Source: Rebecca billardiae RCC1528 | Lineage: Eukaryota; Haptophyta | DNA length: 64,000 nt | Assembly (NCBI GenBank): GCA_965240325.2 | Contig: OZ251229.1 | Span: 1,922,001-1,986,000 of the forward strand | Direction: 5' to 3' | Translations under genes and position numbers: made by a program | Notes under the pieces: generated by a model | Told to the model about the DNA's origin: nothing | The model's database searches: none | What the model saw: only the letters and a program-made list of their open reading frames with translations | In this document: positions 24,801-36,294 of the stretch, piece by piece | Position numbering within the stretch: position 1 is the first letter of the stretch | Layout of the letters: every line of letters starts with the position of its first letter

Positions 24801-25458
24801 AGCCCGACGATCTCGGCGGCCTGCATCATGGCCTGCCGCTCGCAGTCCGTCCAGTACGGCGGGATCGAGATCACGCAGTCCGTCACCGGCTTGCCCTCGT
24901 TGTTCGCCTCCGCGATCTGCCGCATGTGGTTGAGCATCATACCCATCACGCGCTCGACGCGCCACGTGTGCTGCTGGTCGGCGTACTGGAACTGCACCTG
25001 CGCGTCGCCCGCCACGTCGCGGATCGAGTACGTCGCGTACTGCAGCTCCGTCTGGATCGCCTCCGACGCGTACCGCTTGCCGATGATCTTCTTCAGCGCG
25101 GTGAACGTGTTCTTGATGTTCGAGGTGATCTGCGACTTGGCGGCCTCGCCCATCCTGCGCTCCTTGCCGGAGAACGCCACCATGCACCTGCGCGCGACGG
25201 CAGGTGGGTGCGCGCCGAGGGGCCCGGCGTGAGCGTGCTCGAGCCGCGGGAGCACCGCGTGGCGTGCACAGGCGCGGCGGTGCCGCGCGCGCGGCAGGCT
25301 GCCGCGCCCAGCGCGAGCGCGCGACCGCGACCGCGACCGCGCGGCGCTCACGGTGTGCTGCGGCTCGACGTCTCGTTTGCCAGCACATCGACACCGCCGC
25401 GGCGAGCAATGCTCACCACGCACGTGTCCGTGCCAATGTCAATTCCGATCACGCTCAT
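21817..25458 (-). CDS. Hsp110/HSPA4-type Hsp70 cochaperone, 5 exons
   Basis: Exons (minus strand) are 25458-25352, 25187-23522, 22898-22658, 22465-22353 and 22191-21817, giving 833 aa. The N-terminus MSVIGIDIGTDTCVVSIARR is the Hsp70/110 phosphate-1 loop; the join STP|CMVAF restores the family sequence. VISIPPYWTDCERQAMMQAA, FDLGHGDTTVSI and IGGGSRIPCV are further nucleotide-binding-domain motifs. The beta domain contains an Ala/Gly/acidic insert (about 23980-24080) and a KVKKVKKKTERHNLPVE lead into the helical domain, where LEETENWLYEDG is the Hsp110 signature. It ends MDID like animal HSPA4. Hsp110s act as cytosolic nucleotide-exchange factors for Hsp70 and as holdases. Introns 1-3 are GT-AG. 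For intron 4 either GCT|GTGAAG or a GC donor AAG|GCACGC keeps frame; the latter gives EERPAAVK|ELLALISKM. It is divergent from the RRM gene at 25836. Confidence 0.92.
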
Positions 25459-25835
25459 GTGGCGTGCGTTGTGGGAAGAGTCGGCGCGGGCGTTGGTGAG
25501 CTGCCACCAGCGTGCGTGCCAAGCCTAGACGCGGTCGAGATGCAGCGCTGGCGAGTCCTGCGCCCCCGGAAGAGGGCCAGAAGGGTAAAAACCGGACTCC
25601 CTTGGCAGGCGCCACCGCGCCAGCCGCCAGGCAGCCGAGGGGTCCGGGAGCGAACGCTCAGTCGCTCACCAGCAAGGCGAGGCGTCGACCTGGCGCGGGC
25701 GGCTGCGGCGCCGCTCGCCAGCTTGCCCGATGCGCTCGCCCGCAGTCGAGGACTGCAGCTGCCGTGGGTCCAAGGCTGCCCAGGTACACCGGCGGGCGAG
25801 GGGGCACGAGCGCCGCGGGCAGCGCGCGGCGCGAC
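25459..25835. promoter_or_regulatory. Divergent promoter between Hsp110 and RRM genes
   Basis: 377 bp separate the two start codons, which point away from each other. The + frame runs open through this stretch from 25512, but its translation is Arg/Ala-rich and domain-free, so I place the RRM start at 25836. I could not identify a convincing heat-shock element (nGAAn arrays). Confidence 0.5.
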
Positions 25836-26606
25836 ATGGAGTACGATGGCAGCATCGGTGAGGGCAACGGCGGCCCTGCCCAGCCGACCGCCCCAGCGGC
25901 AGTCGACCTCTCCCTTGGCCTGGAGCAGATGCGCGTCTCGGACGGCTCCGGGGCGGGCAGCGACAAAACAAAACAGCTCGACGACAAGCAGCTGCAGCTG
26001 AAGCAGCTGCTCGAGCCGCTGGACAAGGACAAGCTGAAGAGCATCGTGCTCCAGCTCGCCGCCAACGACAGCGCGCTCGCCGAGCAGTGCATCACCATGG
26101 CCGCCGAGGACCTCTCCAACCGGAAGCTCTTCGTGCGCGGCCTCGCGTGGGCGACGACAGACGAGGGCCTCAAGCAGGCGTTCAGCGAGTACGGCGAGAT
26201 CGCGGAGGGGGGCATCGCGGTGGATCGCATGACCGGCAAGTCGCGCGGCTTCGGCTTCGTCACCTTCCAGACCGCGAGCGCCGCGCAGGCGGCGCTGCGC
26301 GAGCCGAACAAGGTGATCGACGGTAGGCAGACAACCTGCAACCTCGCGAGCGCGGGTGTGCAGCAGCGCGGCGCGGGGGGCGGCGGGCGCGGGCACGCGA
26401 TGGGCTCGTACGGCGGGGGCCGCGGCGGGGGCGGCTACGGCCGCGGCGGCGGCGTGCCCATCTCGCCGCGCATGCCGAACAACATGCCGAACGTGGCGGT
26501 GAGCGCCATGCCCACGTCATACGAGCGCTACCTGAGCTCAATCTACTCAAACTATGCGCCGCCCATGATGCCGCCGCCGTCGGGGTACGAGAACATGGGG
26601 CGCTGA
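25836..26606 (+). CDS. UBA2-like single-RRM RNA-binding protein
   Basis: 256 aa, no intron. The start MEYDGSIGEGN is chosen because sequence upstream in frame is low-complexity. Residues about 45-75 (LEPLDKDKLKSIVLQLAAN) form a helical lead-in followed by the RRM. RNP2 is KLFVRGLAW and RNP1 is SRGFGFVTF. The post-RRM stretch TTCNLASAG matches plant UBP1-associated protein 2 (UBA2), which has the same LEP-helix/RRM arrangement. A Gly/Arg-rich segment (GGGRGHAMGSYGGGRGGGGY) and a Pro/Met/Tyr tail follow, typical of hnRNP-like nuclear proteins involved in mRNA stability or splicing. Confidence 0.85.
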   Translation: MEYDGSIGEGNGGPAQPTAPAAVDLSLGLEQMRVSDGSGAGSDKTKQLDDKQLQLKQLLEPLDKDKLKSIVLQLAANDSALAEQCITMAAEDLSNRKLFVRGLAWATTDEGLKQAFSEYGEIAEGGIAVDRMTGKSRGFGFVTFQTASAAQAALREPNKVIDGRQTTCNLASAGVQQRGAGGGGRGHAMGSYGGGRGGGGYGRGGGVPISPRMPNNMPNVAVSAMPTSYERYLSSIYSNYAPPMMPPPSGYENMGR

Positions 26607-27568
26607 GAGCGCGGGGCCGCGCGCGCGCTGGCGAGGGCGCGGCCGGTGTGCGAGGACGCGGCGCCGGGCTCGCCGGGCGAGCGCGCACGCTGGCGTTGCC
26701 GCTCGGACGCGTGTCGGCGGCTCATGGCGGCTGCTGGCGCGCGCATGGCTGGCGAGAGTGGACGGGTGAGAGTGTGCGTGTTGGTTGGTGTGAGGCGCGG
26801 CATGGGCGTGCATGGACGCATGTGGGAGGAGGCTGTGGCGTGGAGTGGAATGAGGGGCAATGGCGGGGCATGTGGCGGGACGGGCCACGCACCCAGTCGG
26901 CACTCGGTCCGGCATGGTACCGCCACCCGCGCTCGGGATAACGGCGGGCGACGCTCCTGAGTAAGACGCTGTGGCCGGCTGACGCGCTGCGACGCCGACC
27001 GCCGGTCACGGTGCGCTTGCCCGCGACGGTCCCCGGGGCCAGGGCTACCGGCGGGACCCGAGTTGCAACGAGTCATCGCCACGCGGACAGACTGAGATGG
27101 CGCCAGTCCGCCGGCCACGCCGCACGCGTGCGGACACGGGACCGCCGAGTCTTACTTATATGACATTACTTAGTCAGACTGAGTAAATAAGAGTATTCAC
27201 TGTCATTTGTAACTATGTAGTCTGTACTACTCTCCGCCAGTAGTTACGAATGCGAGTACGGTCCGTGCTGCGTGCGCGAGCCTTACTAATATTTACTAAT
27301 CAGTAGTAAGTACTAATACTCGGACCGTACGGGTAGCCACACACACACTACACAGCCAGCCACGGCCCGTACAGGGATGGTGGGCCGGCGGCTCACTTAG
27401 TCTCTGAGTCTGACAGTCGATTCCAGACCCGTGCCCGTCCGGCGTGGGCTGCGTAGTGCGTCCCGGCGTGGCGGGAGTGCAGCCAGTATACGTGCGGATT
27501 CCCGCCCGGAATCCGGATGGGATCGAGACGGAGAAATCGCGGACTCGGACGCATCGCCGCCGTCGTCG
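26607..27568. other. Spacer between convergent genes
   Basis: The first ~500 bp are GC- and GT-rich without a domain-bearing ORF. About 27150-27350 is AT-richer, with TACTAATATTTACTAATCAG-type sequence and a short (CA)n. No supported gene. Confidence 0.5.
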
Positions 27569-29784
27569 TCACGCGCTCACGGCCTTCGACGCGTCGTCCT
27601 CCGACGCGCCGCTGCCGGCGTGAGACTGCCCCGGGGCGGCCGCCGCTCCGCCGCCCGCAGCCGCGGCGACCACGTGTGCCTGTGCGGCCGCGTGGATGCT
27701 GGCCAGGTGCGCCTCCCGCCGCGGCGCGCCGTCGCGCAGCTGCTCGCGCAGCTGGAGCATCGTCACGTGCCGCGGCTGCCCCGAGGCATCGCGCACGCGC
27801 ACGGCGCCCTTCGTCCCGTTCCTCACAGAGCGTGGCGGCACGCGTGCCGGGCACTGCTGCGGCGTGGGCAAGTCGGCCGCGGGCAGCTCCGCGCGCGCCG
27901 CGTGCTTGCCGTCCGCGGGCTCAGCGGCGCCGTCGCCCTCAGCCGCCGCGCCGCCCGCGCCGCCCGGCCTCGCCGCCGCCGCCTCCGGCTTGTCAGCAAG
28001 CAGCGCCAGCACAGGCCGCAGCCGCATGTCCACGTGCTGCCCAGTCCACCTGCAGACTGACCGAGTCACCTCTGCCGTTGCCTCGTGCAGCTTCTGCGCG
28101 CGTGCGGACGCGAGCGAAGCGGCGCGGCGGGGCGCGGGCGGCGCGGGCGCGCGGCGTCAGGTGGCGCCTGCGGGCGGCGTGCGCCACGGCCGCCCTGCGC
28201 CGAGCCCGCGAGGCTCGGTGCAGCGCGCGCGCGCGCGGGTGCGCGGCCGCGCACGCACCTCGTCCACGCCCTTGTGCGCACGCAGCTGCCGCTCGATCAG
28301 CGAGCGGAGCGCGCGCAGCTCCGTGTCGCGTGCTCCGTCGCGCTCGGCCTCAGACGCAACGTGCTGAGCTAACCGCTCTCGCAGTGAGTCGAGCGCGGCC
28401 TCGTGCAGCGCGCGCCACTCCGCCTCGGCCGCGGCGGCCGTGCTCTCGTCCTCCGCGCGCGCGCGCCGCGCGCCGCGCTTGCGCACGCTCCCGCCGGCGC
28501 TCGAGCTGCCCGCAGCGCTGCCGCCCGCGCCGCCGCCGCCGACGGTGCTTGCTGAGGTGCCGTCGTCCGCGACGGAAGCGCCACTGCCCAGGCTGCCCGC
28601 ACTGGTCCGGCCGCCGCCCCGCCCGCCGCCCATGCAGATCGAGCTCGAGTCGTCGAGGACGGACGCCGCGGAGCCGAGCGAGATGAAGTCGCCGCCGCAC
28701 GAGGACGGCGGCGCCGCGCCGACGGGCGGCGAGCGCACGCTCGAGCTGTCCCCGCCGCAGTCTGAGGCCGCGTCGTCAGGCGCGCCGACGGTCGCGGCGG
28801 CAGCGTCGGCGCCCTCCTCTGGCCGTCCGCCGCGCCGGAGTAGGCTGCCGTCGTGCTGCGGCGGCATCAGCGCGGAGAGCGCCGCGGCGGCCGGCGACGC
28901 GCAGCCCCCGTCCGCGTTCCCCTGCGCCTCCACCTCCGGGAAGCTCGCGGGCAACTCGGCAGATGATGCGAGCTGCGCGGCAGTGGGCGCGGCCACAGCC
29001 GCGGCCGCGTGCACGGACCGCGCGCCGCTGTCGTGGGCAGCCGGCTGCTGCGCCAGCGCGGCGGTGGCGGCGGGCGCGGCCGGCGCCTGCGTGCCCGCCT
29101 GCGCGGGCACGGGCACGAGCGCGCGGAGGGGCGGCTGCTGCGGCGGCGGCGGCGGCCCGCGTGGCGGCGGCGGCGGCATCGGCGGCATCGGCGGCTGCAG
29201 CAGCACACCGCAGCCCGCGCCCGAGCCCAGCCTCAGGAGTCTGTAGAGGGACGCCGGCGCGGCGGAGGGCTCGCACTCGCACAGCTCGTCGCGCGCGCGC
29301 GCGAAGGCGGAGGAGACCGCGCCGATCGCGAAGCACTTCGCGCCCACGTTGATCGCCCGGCTGCGCACACCCTCGATGGCGAGGGGCGGCGGAGGATAGC
29401 CGCGCGCCGCGGCGAGCGGCGGGCGCGGCACAAAGACGGGTCGCTCATCCGCCGCCTCCCGCCACGCCACCTGCGTGTGCGCGAAGTCGAAGGCCGCGTA
29501 GTGCCGAAGCAGCCCGAGCAGCGCCGCGCCGAGGTCGGGCTGCTCCGCGCTCGGCAGCCGCGCGAGGAACGGCTCCAAACCGCCTGGCTCGGACCCGTCG
29601 ACGCTCCAGCCCGCGGGCGCACCCAGATAGTCACCATCCCATTGGGTGCCATGCCCGCCTACCGAGCCGAAGCCAACGCCGCCCTCCGCGCCGCCCTGCG
29701 GCACGAAGTCGGCCTCGTAGCCACCGCCACCGCCGCGCCACTCCTCGCTCTGGCCGCGCCACCCCTCGCCCTCGCCCTCGTCCT

Positions 29785-29846
<62 letters not shown>

Positions 29847-31165
29847 CCGGCGGGGCGCTGACTCCCGTGCCGCGCGGCCGCGGCCTCGTGCCGGAGGTAG
29901 GCGATGACGAGGAGCACGACGGCGTGCGCGCAAAGCCCGCCCGTGTACGTCTGGTTGAGCCCGAGCGCCGCCAGGTAGTGCTTGAGGCACAGCGTCAGCG
30001 GCCGCACGGCGGGCAGCTCCGCCATCGCCGCGCGGATTGGCCCGACCGCGAGCAGGCCTGCGTGCGATTCCACGCCCGTGCCGTCCGCGGCGAGCGAGAC
30101 GTCGACGTCGAAGAGCGAGGAGAGCGAGGGCACCCCGCAGCGCAGCTTGAGCACGGGCACCTGCGCGTTCGCGAGCAGCTGCGAGCCCACCACGTGCGGC
30201 CGCGCCTGCATGAACGCGTGCAGCGCGAGCAGCAGCTGCCCTGCGGGCGCAGCCGGCGCGTTCAGCACAACGAGATCGATATCTGAAATCGGCGTGCAGA
30301 GCCCGGTGGCGAGGGAGCCGTACACGCGCGCGTCGGCGTGCGGCCAGAAGGCGCGCACGTCGCACGCGACGAGCTCGACCACGCGCTGCCGCAGCGCCGC
30401 CTGCCGGTGCACCGTCTCGTCATTCGCCTCGACGAAACGCAGCAGCTCGCGGTGCAGAGGGGAGAAGGCGGAGGCGGAGGCGGCGGCCGAGGCGGCGGCC
30501 GCCGCGGCCGAGACCGCGGCGGTCGCGGCGGCGGGCGGCGTGGCGGGGGCGAGGGGCGGCGGCGCGTGCGGCTGGGCGGCGGAGGGCGCGATCGATGGCT
30601 GGCGCGGCGGCGTGCTCGGCAGCGCGCCCGCGCAAGGCACGAGCGCGGCCGCGTGCTCGCGCGCGCCGGGTGGCGTCGGCGCAGCCAGCGCTCTCGGCGG
30701 CGACGCGAGGAGCTCGGGCGGCAGCAGCCCGGCGTGTGAGGTGAGGGGTACACCTGTCACGCCTGGGCGTGCGGGAGCGGCGCCCACCAGCGCACTCAGC
30801 GGCGCCGCGCTTCCCCTGTCCGTGGGATGGGTGAGTGCGTGTGTGACACACGGCGATGCCGCGGCGGCCGCCGCCGCGGCCGGTGGGAAGGTGGGCGGCA
30901 CAGCCGCGGCTGCGCGGGCGGCGGTGGTCGCCTTGTGCATGGCGGCCTCGGCGAGCACCGTGACGCGCTCGAGCGCCTCCTCCAGGCTGCGCACTCTTGC
31001 GGTGAGCGCGTGCAGCGAATCAGTCGGTTCCAGCGCCGGGGCGCTCGCGTCTGGCTGCAGCGATGGCGCCATCTCGACGTGGTGGCCGTGCACGACCACC
31101 TTGTGCGTGCCTCTCAGCGAGCCGCGCACGGGCCCTCGCCCGCGCCCGATGCGGAGGGCGCCCAT
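27569..31165 (-). CDS. Trf4/PAPD5-type non-canonical poly(A) polymerase, 2 exons
   Basis: Exons are 31165-28259 and 28093-27569 (1143 aa); the intron is GT-AG, phase 0 (AHKGVDE|KLHEATAEV). The N-terminal ~240 residues are Ala/Pro-rich. The nucleotidyltransferase core has VYGSLATGL and SDIDLVV (residues about 279-300; two catalytic Asp) and FDVDVSL (third Asp, about 354). The PAP-associated domain has LNQTYTGGLCAHAVVLLVIA (about 400-420), the Trf4/5 family signature. An Asp7-Gly13 tract interrupts it near + 29785-29860. Beyond about 29220 the protein is Pro/Gln/Ala/Ser-rich and ends in a predicted coiled coil (WRALHEAALDSLRERLAQHV). Trf4-type enzymes oligoadenylate nuclear RNAs for exosome decay in TRAMP-like complexes. 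At 1143 aa it is much longer than yeast Trf4 because of these extensions. Start alternatives are ATG at 31165 or 31072. Divergent from Kelch-Rab. Confidence 0.85.
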
Positions 31166-31428
31166 GGCGCCCGAGCAATCAGCCGTCGTCCAGCAGCCCC
31201 AGCCAGGGCCAACCGAGGCGGCCGCGTGCTCTTGGCCGGAAGCCACATCAATGATCAAAGGACACGATGGCTTGCTTGCTGCTTGATCGTCAACAGCCGT
31301 GAAGCGCAAGATGCCCAGTCCGGGCGCTCCCGACCGGCCCGGATTGTCTCCTGCACAGGGCGGGGCGGCTCCCGCCGAAAGCGCAGTGGCGGTGGGAGTC
31401 CCAGTAGGACCCGGGGCGCGGATCTTCC
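31166..31428. promoter_or_regulatory. Divergent promoter between poly(A) polymerase and Kelch-Rab genes
   Basis: 263 bp lie between the two outward-facing ATGs. The minus frame of the polymerase stays open through it but has no ATG that adds conserved sequence. Confidence 0.45.
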
Positions 31429-33961
31429 ATGCTCGGCGAGTCGGGCGCGCCGGCCGGCGCCGGCGAGGCACTCGACCTCGCGAGCGTGCCCGGCGCCGAG
31501 GGCCCGCCTCCCGAGGAAGGCGACCGCCTCATCGACGAGGCGGCGGACGACGTCGAGGTGCGATGCCACGCGCGCGCGACCGCGGGCAAGATGCCACCGT
31601 CGCGCTGCCTCCACTCGGCGACATGCGTGGACGACAAGCTGTACGTGTTCGGCGGCAAGGGTGCGTCCGGGCCCCTGGGCGATCTGCATGTGCTCGACAT
31701 GAAGACGAGCACCTGGACGGCCGCCAAGCCCGGCGGCGCCCAGCCCGCCGCGCGCTTTGGCCACGCGGCCGTCTCACCGAGCGCCGAGTGCATACTCATG
31801 TTCGGAGGCATGGCGTCGGGGCACTCGACGTTCAACTTTGGCGGCGGCGGCGGGCGCGGCGGCGGCGGAGGCGGCGCTGACGGCGGCGGCGCGCCCGCGA
31901 GCGGCGAGGCCCCCGCCGTGGGCGGCGCCGCGGCGCACGGCGCCGGCCAGCTCGAGCGGCAGCAGGAGTGCGTCGACGAGCTGTACGAGTTAGCGCTGCC
32001 CGGGCTCGAGTGGTCGCTCGTCGCGCCGAGCAAGGGGTCTGCGCCGAGCCCGCGGTACAAGCACACCGCGACGTGCATCCCGGGGCGGAAAGGCAGGGCG
32101 AGCGTCTTCGTCTTCGGCGGCTGCACGGACGAGGGCGACCCGCTGAGTGACCAGCACATGCTGGACTGCGACACCAAGGCGTGGACTATTGTCGACTCGC
32201 ACGGCGAGCCGCCCTCGCCCCGCTTCGGGCATTCGGCGACGTACCTGCCCTCGCGCAAGATCATCGTGCTCGGCGGGACGGACGGCGTCAAGCCCGACGA
32301 GGCCACCGCGCCGCTCGACCCCGAGCTGCCGCCGCACAGGACGACGAAGTCGCTGCACCCGATGTGCGTGCGCGCGCGCGGTCGCGTGCGCCCGGCGCTC
32401 CGCACGTGCGCGCGTGCGCGCGTGCGCGCGTGCGCGCGTGCGCGCGGCGCGCGGCGCGCGGTGCGCGGCGGAGGGGTGGCGCGTGCTGAGACCGCGCGCG
32501 GGCGCGCCCCCGCCCGATCCACGCGCGCCGCGCAGGACGCTGCACGTCCTCGACCTCGACACGCTCACGTGGTCGCAGCCGGTCGCGAAGGGAGCGAACA
32601 CGGGCGCGGAGCCGTCGGCGCGCTGCTACCACTCGGCTGCGCTGTGCGGCAAGAACCTCTTCGTGCTGGGCGGGCAGGTGCACGCGTGGCTGCTCGCGAA
32701 CCACCACTACGTGCACGGCACGTACATCCTCGAGACGAGCAAGCTCGAGTGGGAGCACAACACCATCAAAGGCGACTCATTCATCCCGTACCCAGGGGCG
32801 TCCCTGCTCGGGCACACGGCGACGGCGGCCGACGCGTCTTCGCTGTATCTGGCGTTCGGCACGGTGGAGTCGACCTCGGCGTTCGAGTACTCGCGGATCT
32901 TCTGGGACATCGCGACGGACGCGAAGCAGAAGCTCAACCCGTCCGTGCTGCCCAAGCCCACCGACGGCGGCGCGTACAACACCACCTTCAAGCTGCTCTG
33001 CGTCGGCGATGCGGGCGTGGGCAAAACCTGCCTGGTGACGCGTTTCGTGGAGGACATGTACTCAGAGTCGAACAAGTCGACGATCGGCGTGGACTTCAAG
33101 ACGATGAGCCTGGAGATGGACGGGCGGTCGGTGGGGCTGCAGCTGTGGGACACGGCGGGGCAGGAGCGCTTTCGCTCGCTCACCTCCGCCTACTACCGCG
33201 GGGTGCGCGCGGCGCGTCCGTGGCCGCGCCCCGCGGCGCGCCGCCGACGCGCCGGGCGGCCGGCAGGCCTCAGGGGGGGGCGCATGGCTCGGTGGGGGCT
33301 CCCGGCACGGCCGAGCGGCCGCGCACTCGTCTGCGCGCCCGCGCGCGCACCGCGCGCCTCACTCCCTTCGCCCTCCCCGGTCCGCCCGCGCCGCGCCGCG
33401 CCCGCCGCGCCGCGCCCGCCGGCACACACCGCACGCCCGCCCGCGCGGCTCCGCCCGCGCGCCCGCCTCTCCGCCCCTCAGGCGCACGGCGTCGTCCTAG
33501 TGTACGACTGCACGGACGCGCACACGTTTGAGAACCTTCTCGGCTGGATGAAGGACCTGAACGCGTACTGCGGCGAGGAGGCGGTGAAGCTGCTGATCTC
33601 GAACAAGACGGACGCGTCGGAGCGCCGCGTCGTCACCGCCGAGCAGGGGCAGGACTTCGCCAACGAGCACGGCCTTCTGTTCATGGAGGCGAGCGCTAAG
33701 ACAGCCACCAACGTCAAGGCGGCGTTCCGCCTGCTGGTCGCGGAGGTGATGCACAAGGCGGACACGCTCGCGAGCCAGCCGCCCGCCTTCCAGGAGAAGG
33801 TGCGCCGCGCGCGCGCGCGCGCGCGCCTCTCGCCAAGCCGCGCGGCGCTGATCACCGCGCGCGCCCGTGGCTACGCGCGCGCGCGGTGTGCGCAGGTGAA
33901 GCTCCACGCCGAGCGCAGCAGCCGATACAGGAAGCAGGGCGGCGTGCAGTGCTGTCAATAA
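31429..33961 (+). CDS. Kelch-propeller/Rab GTPase fusion protein, 4 exons
   Basis: Exons 31429-32363, 32536-33202, 33482-33799 and 33896-33961 give 661 aa with all GT-AG introns in frame. Residues about 50-455 hold Kelch repeats (for example RCLHSATCVDDKLYVFGGKG, ARFGHAAV, RYKHTATC, RFGHSATYLPSRKIIVLGG, RCYHSAALCGKNLFVLGG), with a Gly-rich loop at about 140-175. A complete Rab-type GTPase follows: P loop GDAGVGKT (about 469-476), switch I TIGVDFKT, G3 WDTAGQE (about 516), YYRG|AHGVVLVYD across an intron, G4 NKTD (about 575) and G5 EASAKT (about 604). The C-terminus is GGVQCCQ, a double-Cys geranylgeranylation signal. The GTPase is thus expected to be membrane-anchored and switchable, with a propeller as a built-in effector or scaffold. 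Exon 2 encodes the last Kelch part and the first half of the Rab without a break, so this is not a merge of neighbouring genes. Confidence 0.88.
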
Positions 33962-34350
33962 TGGCATGGCCCGGGGCCGCACCGCGGCCGGCTTCGGTGG
34001 CCAGTGATGAGCGACAATCGCCAGTGACCCCCCCTATCGTACTCCGTAGTCTGATCCCGCCTCAGCATCAGCAGTGTCACCAGTGCCAGCATGGGCATCG
34101 CGAGCGCGCGCGCGCTGTGACCGCGGACGCCGGTCGGCCACACCTAGCCTCGGCGCTTGATGCCATCGCGCGCTTGCTTGCCGTCGATACGAAGCGGCGG
34201 GAAGGCGCTGTGATTTCAGTCTTCGGAAGGTGGGCGGCTCGCGAGTTTCGGCAATTCAGCGCGCTGATGACGAGCAGAGGCGGAGCACACACGTTCGGCC
34301 GAGACGCGTGACAGGCGCGCTCGAGCGCACGGCATTAGCGACGGTCGTCC
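33962..34350. other. Spacer upstream of the transporter
   Basis: About 390 bp of moderate-GC sequence with no supported ORF. It may contain the promoter and possibly an unrecognised 5' exon of the TPT-like gene. Confidence 0.4.
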
Positions 34351-35571
34351 ATGCCTGTGCCGCTCGCGGCGCGGGCGGGCGCGCAATGGATGACCGTCAC
34401 GCTCGGCATGTCGACCTACACCAACACGGCATTCCTTCGCGCCGGTGGGACCTCCACAGGCCACACGATCGCACGCGTGCTGGGCGCGAGCGTGTTTGGC
34501 ACGTCGATCAAGCTGTTCGAGCGGCACGCGGCCGACATCTTCGGGCAGCTGCACACGCACGCCCCGCTGTTTGCGATTCCGGCCATTGCTCTGTTCCTGT
34601 CGAATTACTTCAACTCGATCGCGCTCGCACGATGCGGTACGCGCCGCGCGCGCGCGACCGCGTGCGCTCGAAAGCGCACACATCGGCCGTGCTGAGTGGG
34701 CGCAGTGCATGCCGGGCGCACGGGCTGACGGCGGGCGCACCACGTGCTGCGCGCCCCGGCTCGCGCCGCAGGCATCACGGTGACCTACGTGACCAAGTCC
34801 GCCTCGCCTGTGGCGACGATCCTGCTCTGCGTCCTGGGCGGGTGGGGCGCACTGCCGCCCGCGCGCGCGCTGCTCGCCGTCCCTGTGGTGGTGCTGGGCG
34901 TGGCGATGTCGGTCTGGTCGAACGCGGAGTTTGACCGGCTGGGCTTCGCCGCGGCGTGCGCCTCGACGATCTGCCAGTCGCTCACCGGCATCACCGGCCG
35001 CGCGGCGATGCTGTCGTCCGGGCTCAACGGCGAGGAGGCGCACTGGCTGATGTGCTGCCTGCTGGTCGCGGGGCTGGGCGGAGCCAAAGGCGTGAGCACG
35101 CTCGCGCAGGGCGCGGCGGCGGTGGTGACGGGGCGGTCGAGCCCGCGGTTGCGCGCGTCGACGGCGTTGGGCGCCAAGGACGAGCGGCGCCCTCTCCCGA
35201 CCATCAAGCTCGGCAGTCTCGCGCGCGCGATCAGGCTGCGCAGACAGCCAGTGCAGCTGCCACCTGTGGGCAGTGCCGACACTCCGACCATCGGACACGC
35301 GCCGTTCGCGAGCCCGCACCCGCGAGTACGGCGCGAGCTGCTGCGCATACTGACGGCGGCGTCGTACCACATGGAGTACTCGCTGATGTTCACCTTCTCC
35401 GCGCTCGTCGACTCGGTCACTCTCGCTGTGAGCGACACCGTGCGGCGCTCCGGCATCGTGTACGTGGGCCGGCTCATGTTCGGAGGCAGCAGGCTGGTCC
35501 CGATTAATATCATCGGCGTGGTCACCGCGCTGCTGGGCGCACTGCTCTACTCCGCGCTGGCGAGGCACTAG
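34351..35571 (+). CDS. TPT/drug-metabolite transporter-family protein, 2 exons
   Basis: Exons 34351-34636 and 34772-35571 (361 aa); the intron is GT-AG, phase 1 (ALARC|GITVTYVTK). It is rich in hydrophobic helices; TYVTKSASPVATILLCVLGG, MSVWSNAEFDRLGFAAACAS and SYHMEYSLMFTFSALV-DSVTLAVSDTVRR correspond to conserved positions of the triose-phosphate/nucleotide-sugar transporter family (TKSxxP, FxxxGFxxA, and the last helices with the xxRR motif). A basic and Pro-rich loop of about 80 residues (VVTGRSSPRLRAS... to ASPHPRVRR) separates the last two blocks and is unusually long. Substrate cannot be told; plastid or Golgi locations are both possible. The start ATG gives a short N-terminus without a clear targeting peptide, so a 5' exon may be missing. 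Confidence 0.75.
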
Positions 35572-36294
35572 GCACGCGGCTCGGTGGCGCGCGAGCGGGC
35601 GGTGCTCCGCCCGAGCCGCGAGGCGAGCGAGCCCCGCGCTGCCGTGGGCTCCGTCCCTTCGTGACGGACTCGCAGGAGCGCGAGAGCGGCCGCCTGGGCC
35701 GTGCACGCGCGCATGCTGCCGACCGCTGCGAGCCGGGCGCGCCGCGAGGGCCCGCGCTGCCGCGGCGCGCGCAGAGGCGCATGCGCACGCTGTGCGCGGT
35801 TATGGTCTGGGCTGCAAGTGAGCGGCACGCCTTCGCTTGCCTGCGTCGCAGCCTTCATCTTGCCTCCGACTCGCGTGACGGTTGCGTGACGTCGTCTCAC
35901 GTCTGCTCCGGCTGAGGCCATGCAGTGAGTGTGTGCCGCATGGCGCATCCCCCCGCGCCCCGGCTGGCCAGACCGCACCTCGTTGTGCCTGATAAGTCGA
36001 TCGCGCTGTCGCGGCTGAGTGATCGACTGATCCGGCCTCGGGCTGATGAGACCTAGGAGACCCGCGCTGCGAGTGGGGGCACCCGAGTCGCTCCCCTGGC
36101 GGTGCCGGCGGTGGGGCGGCCGAAGCCCTGTCTCATCAGACGGGTGGACCGGTCGGAGTGGTCTCCGTCTTGGTCTGTCAGACGAATGTCCAGCCAAAAA
36201 TTGAAATGTTTCGCGTTGGCTACGTACGTGTTGTTGTAACCGCGGCGCGGGAATGGCGGCCCGCCGTCCAACAGCACGCACATCATCAGCGGCG
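35572..36294. other. Intergenic spacer
   Basis: No supported gene. Long minus-strand frames here are antisense to the flanking genes or low-complexity. Confidence 0.45.

Noticed and set aside
25512-25835. RRM gene start at 25512
   Set aside because: The added 108 residues are Arg/Ala/Pro-rich, begin at a non-conserved ATG and occupy the shared promoter.
28440-31286. Long + frames opposite the poly(A) polymerase
   Set aside because: Ala/Ser/Gly low-complexity without motifs; the minus strand has the nucleotidyltransferase core.
36253-36294. Upstream ATG of the M43 pseudoprotease as the start
   Set aside because: It adds MAARRPTARTSSAA before an otherwise ideal signal peptide; the ATG at 36295 is more likely, though not proven.
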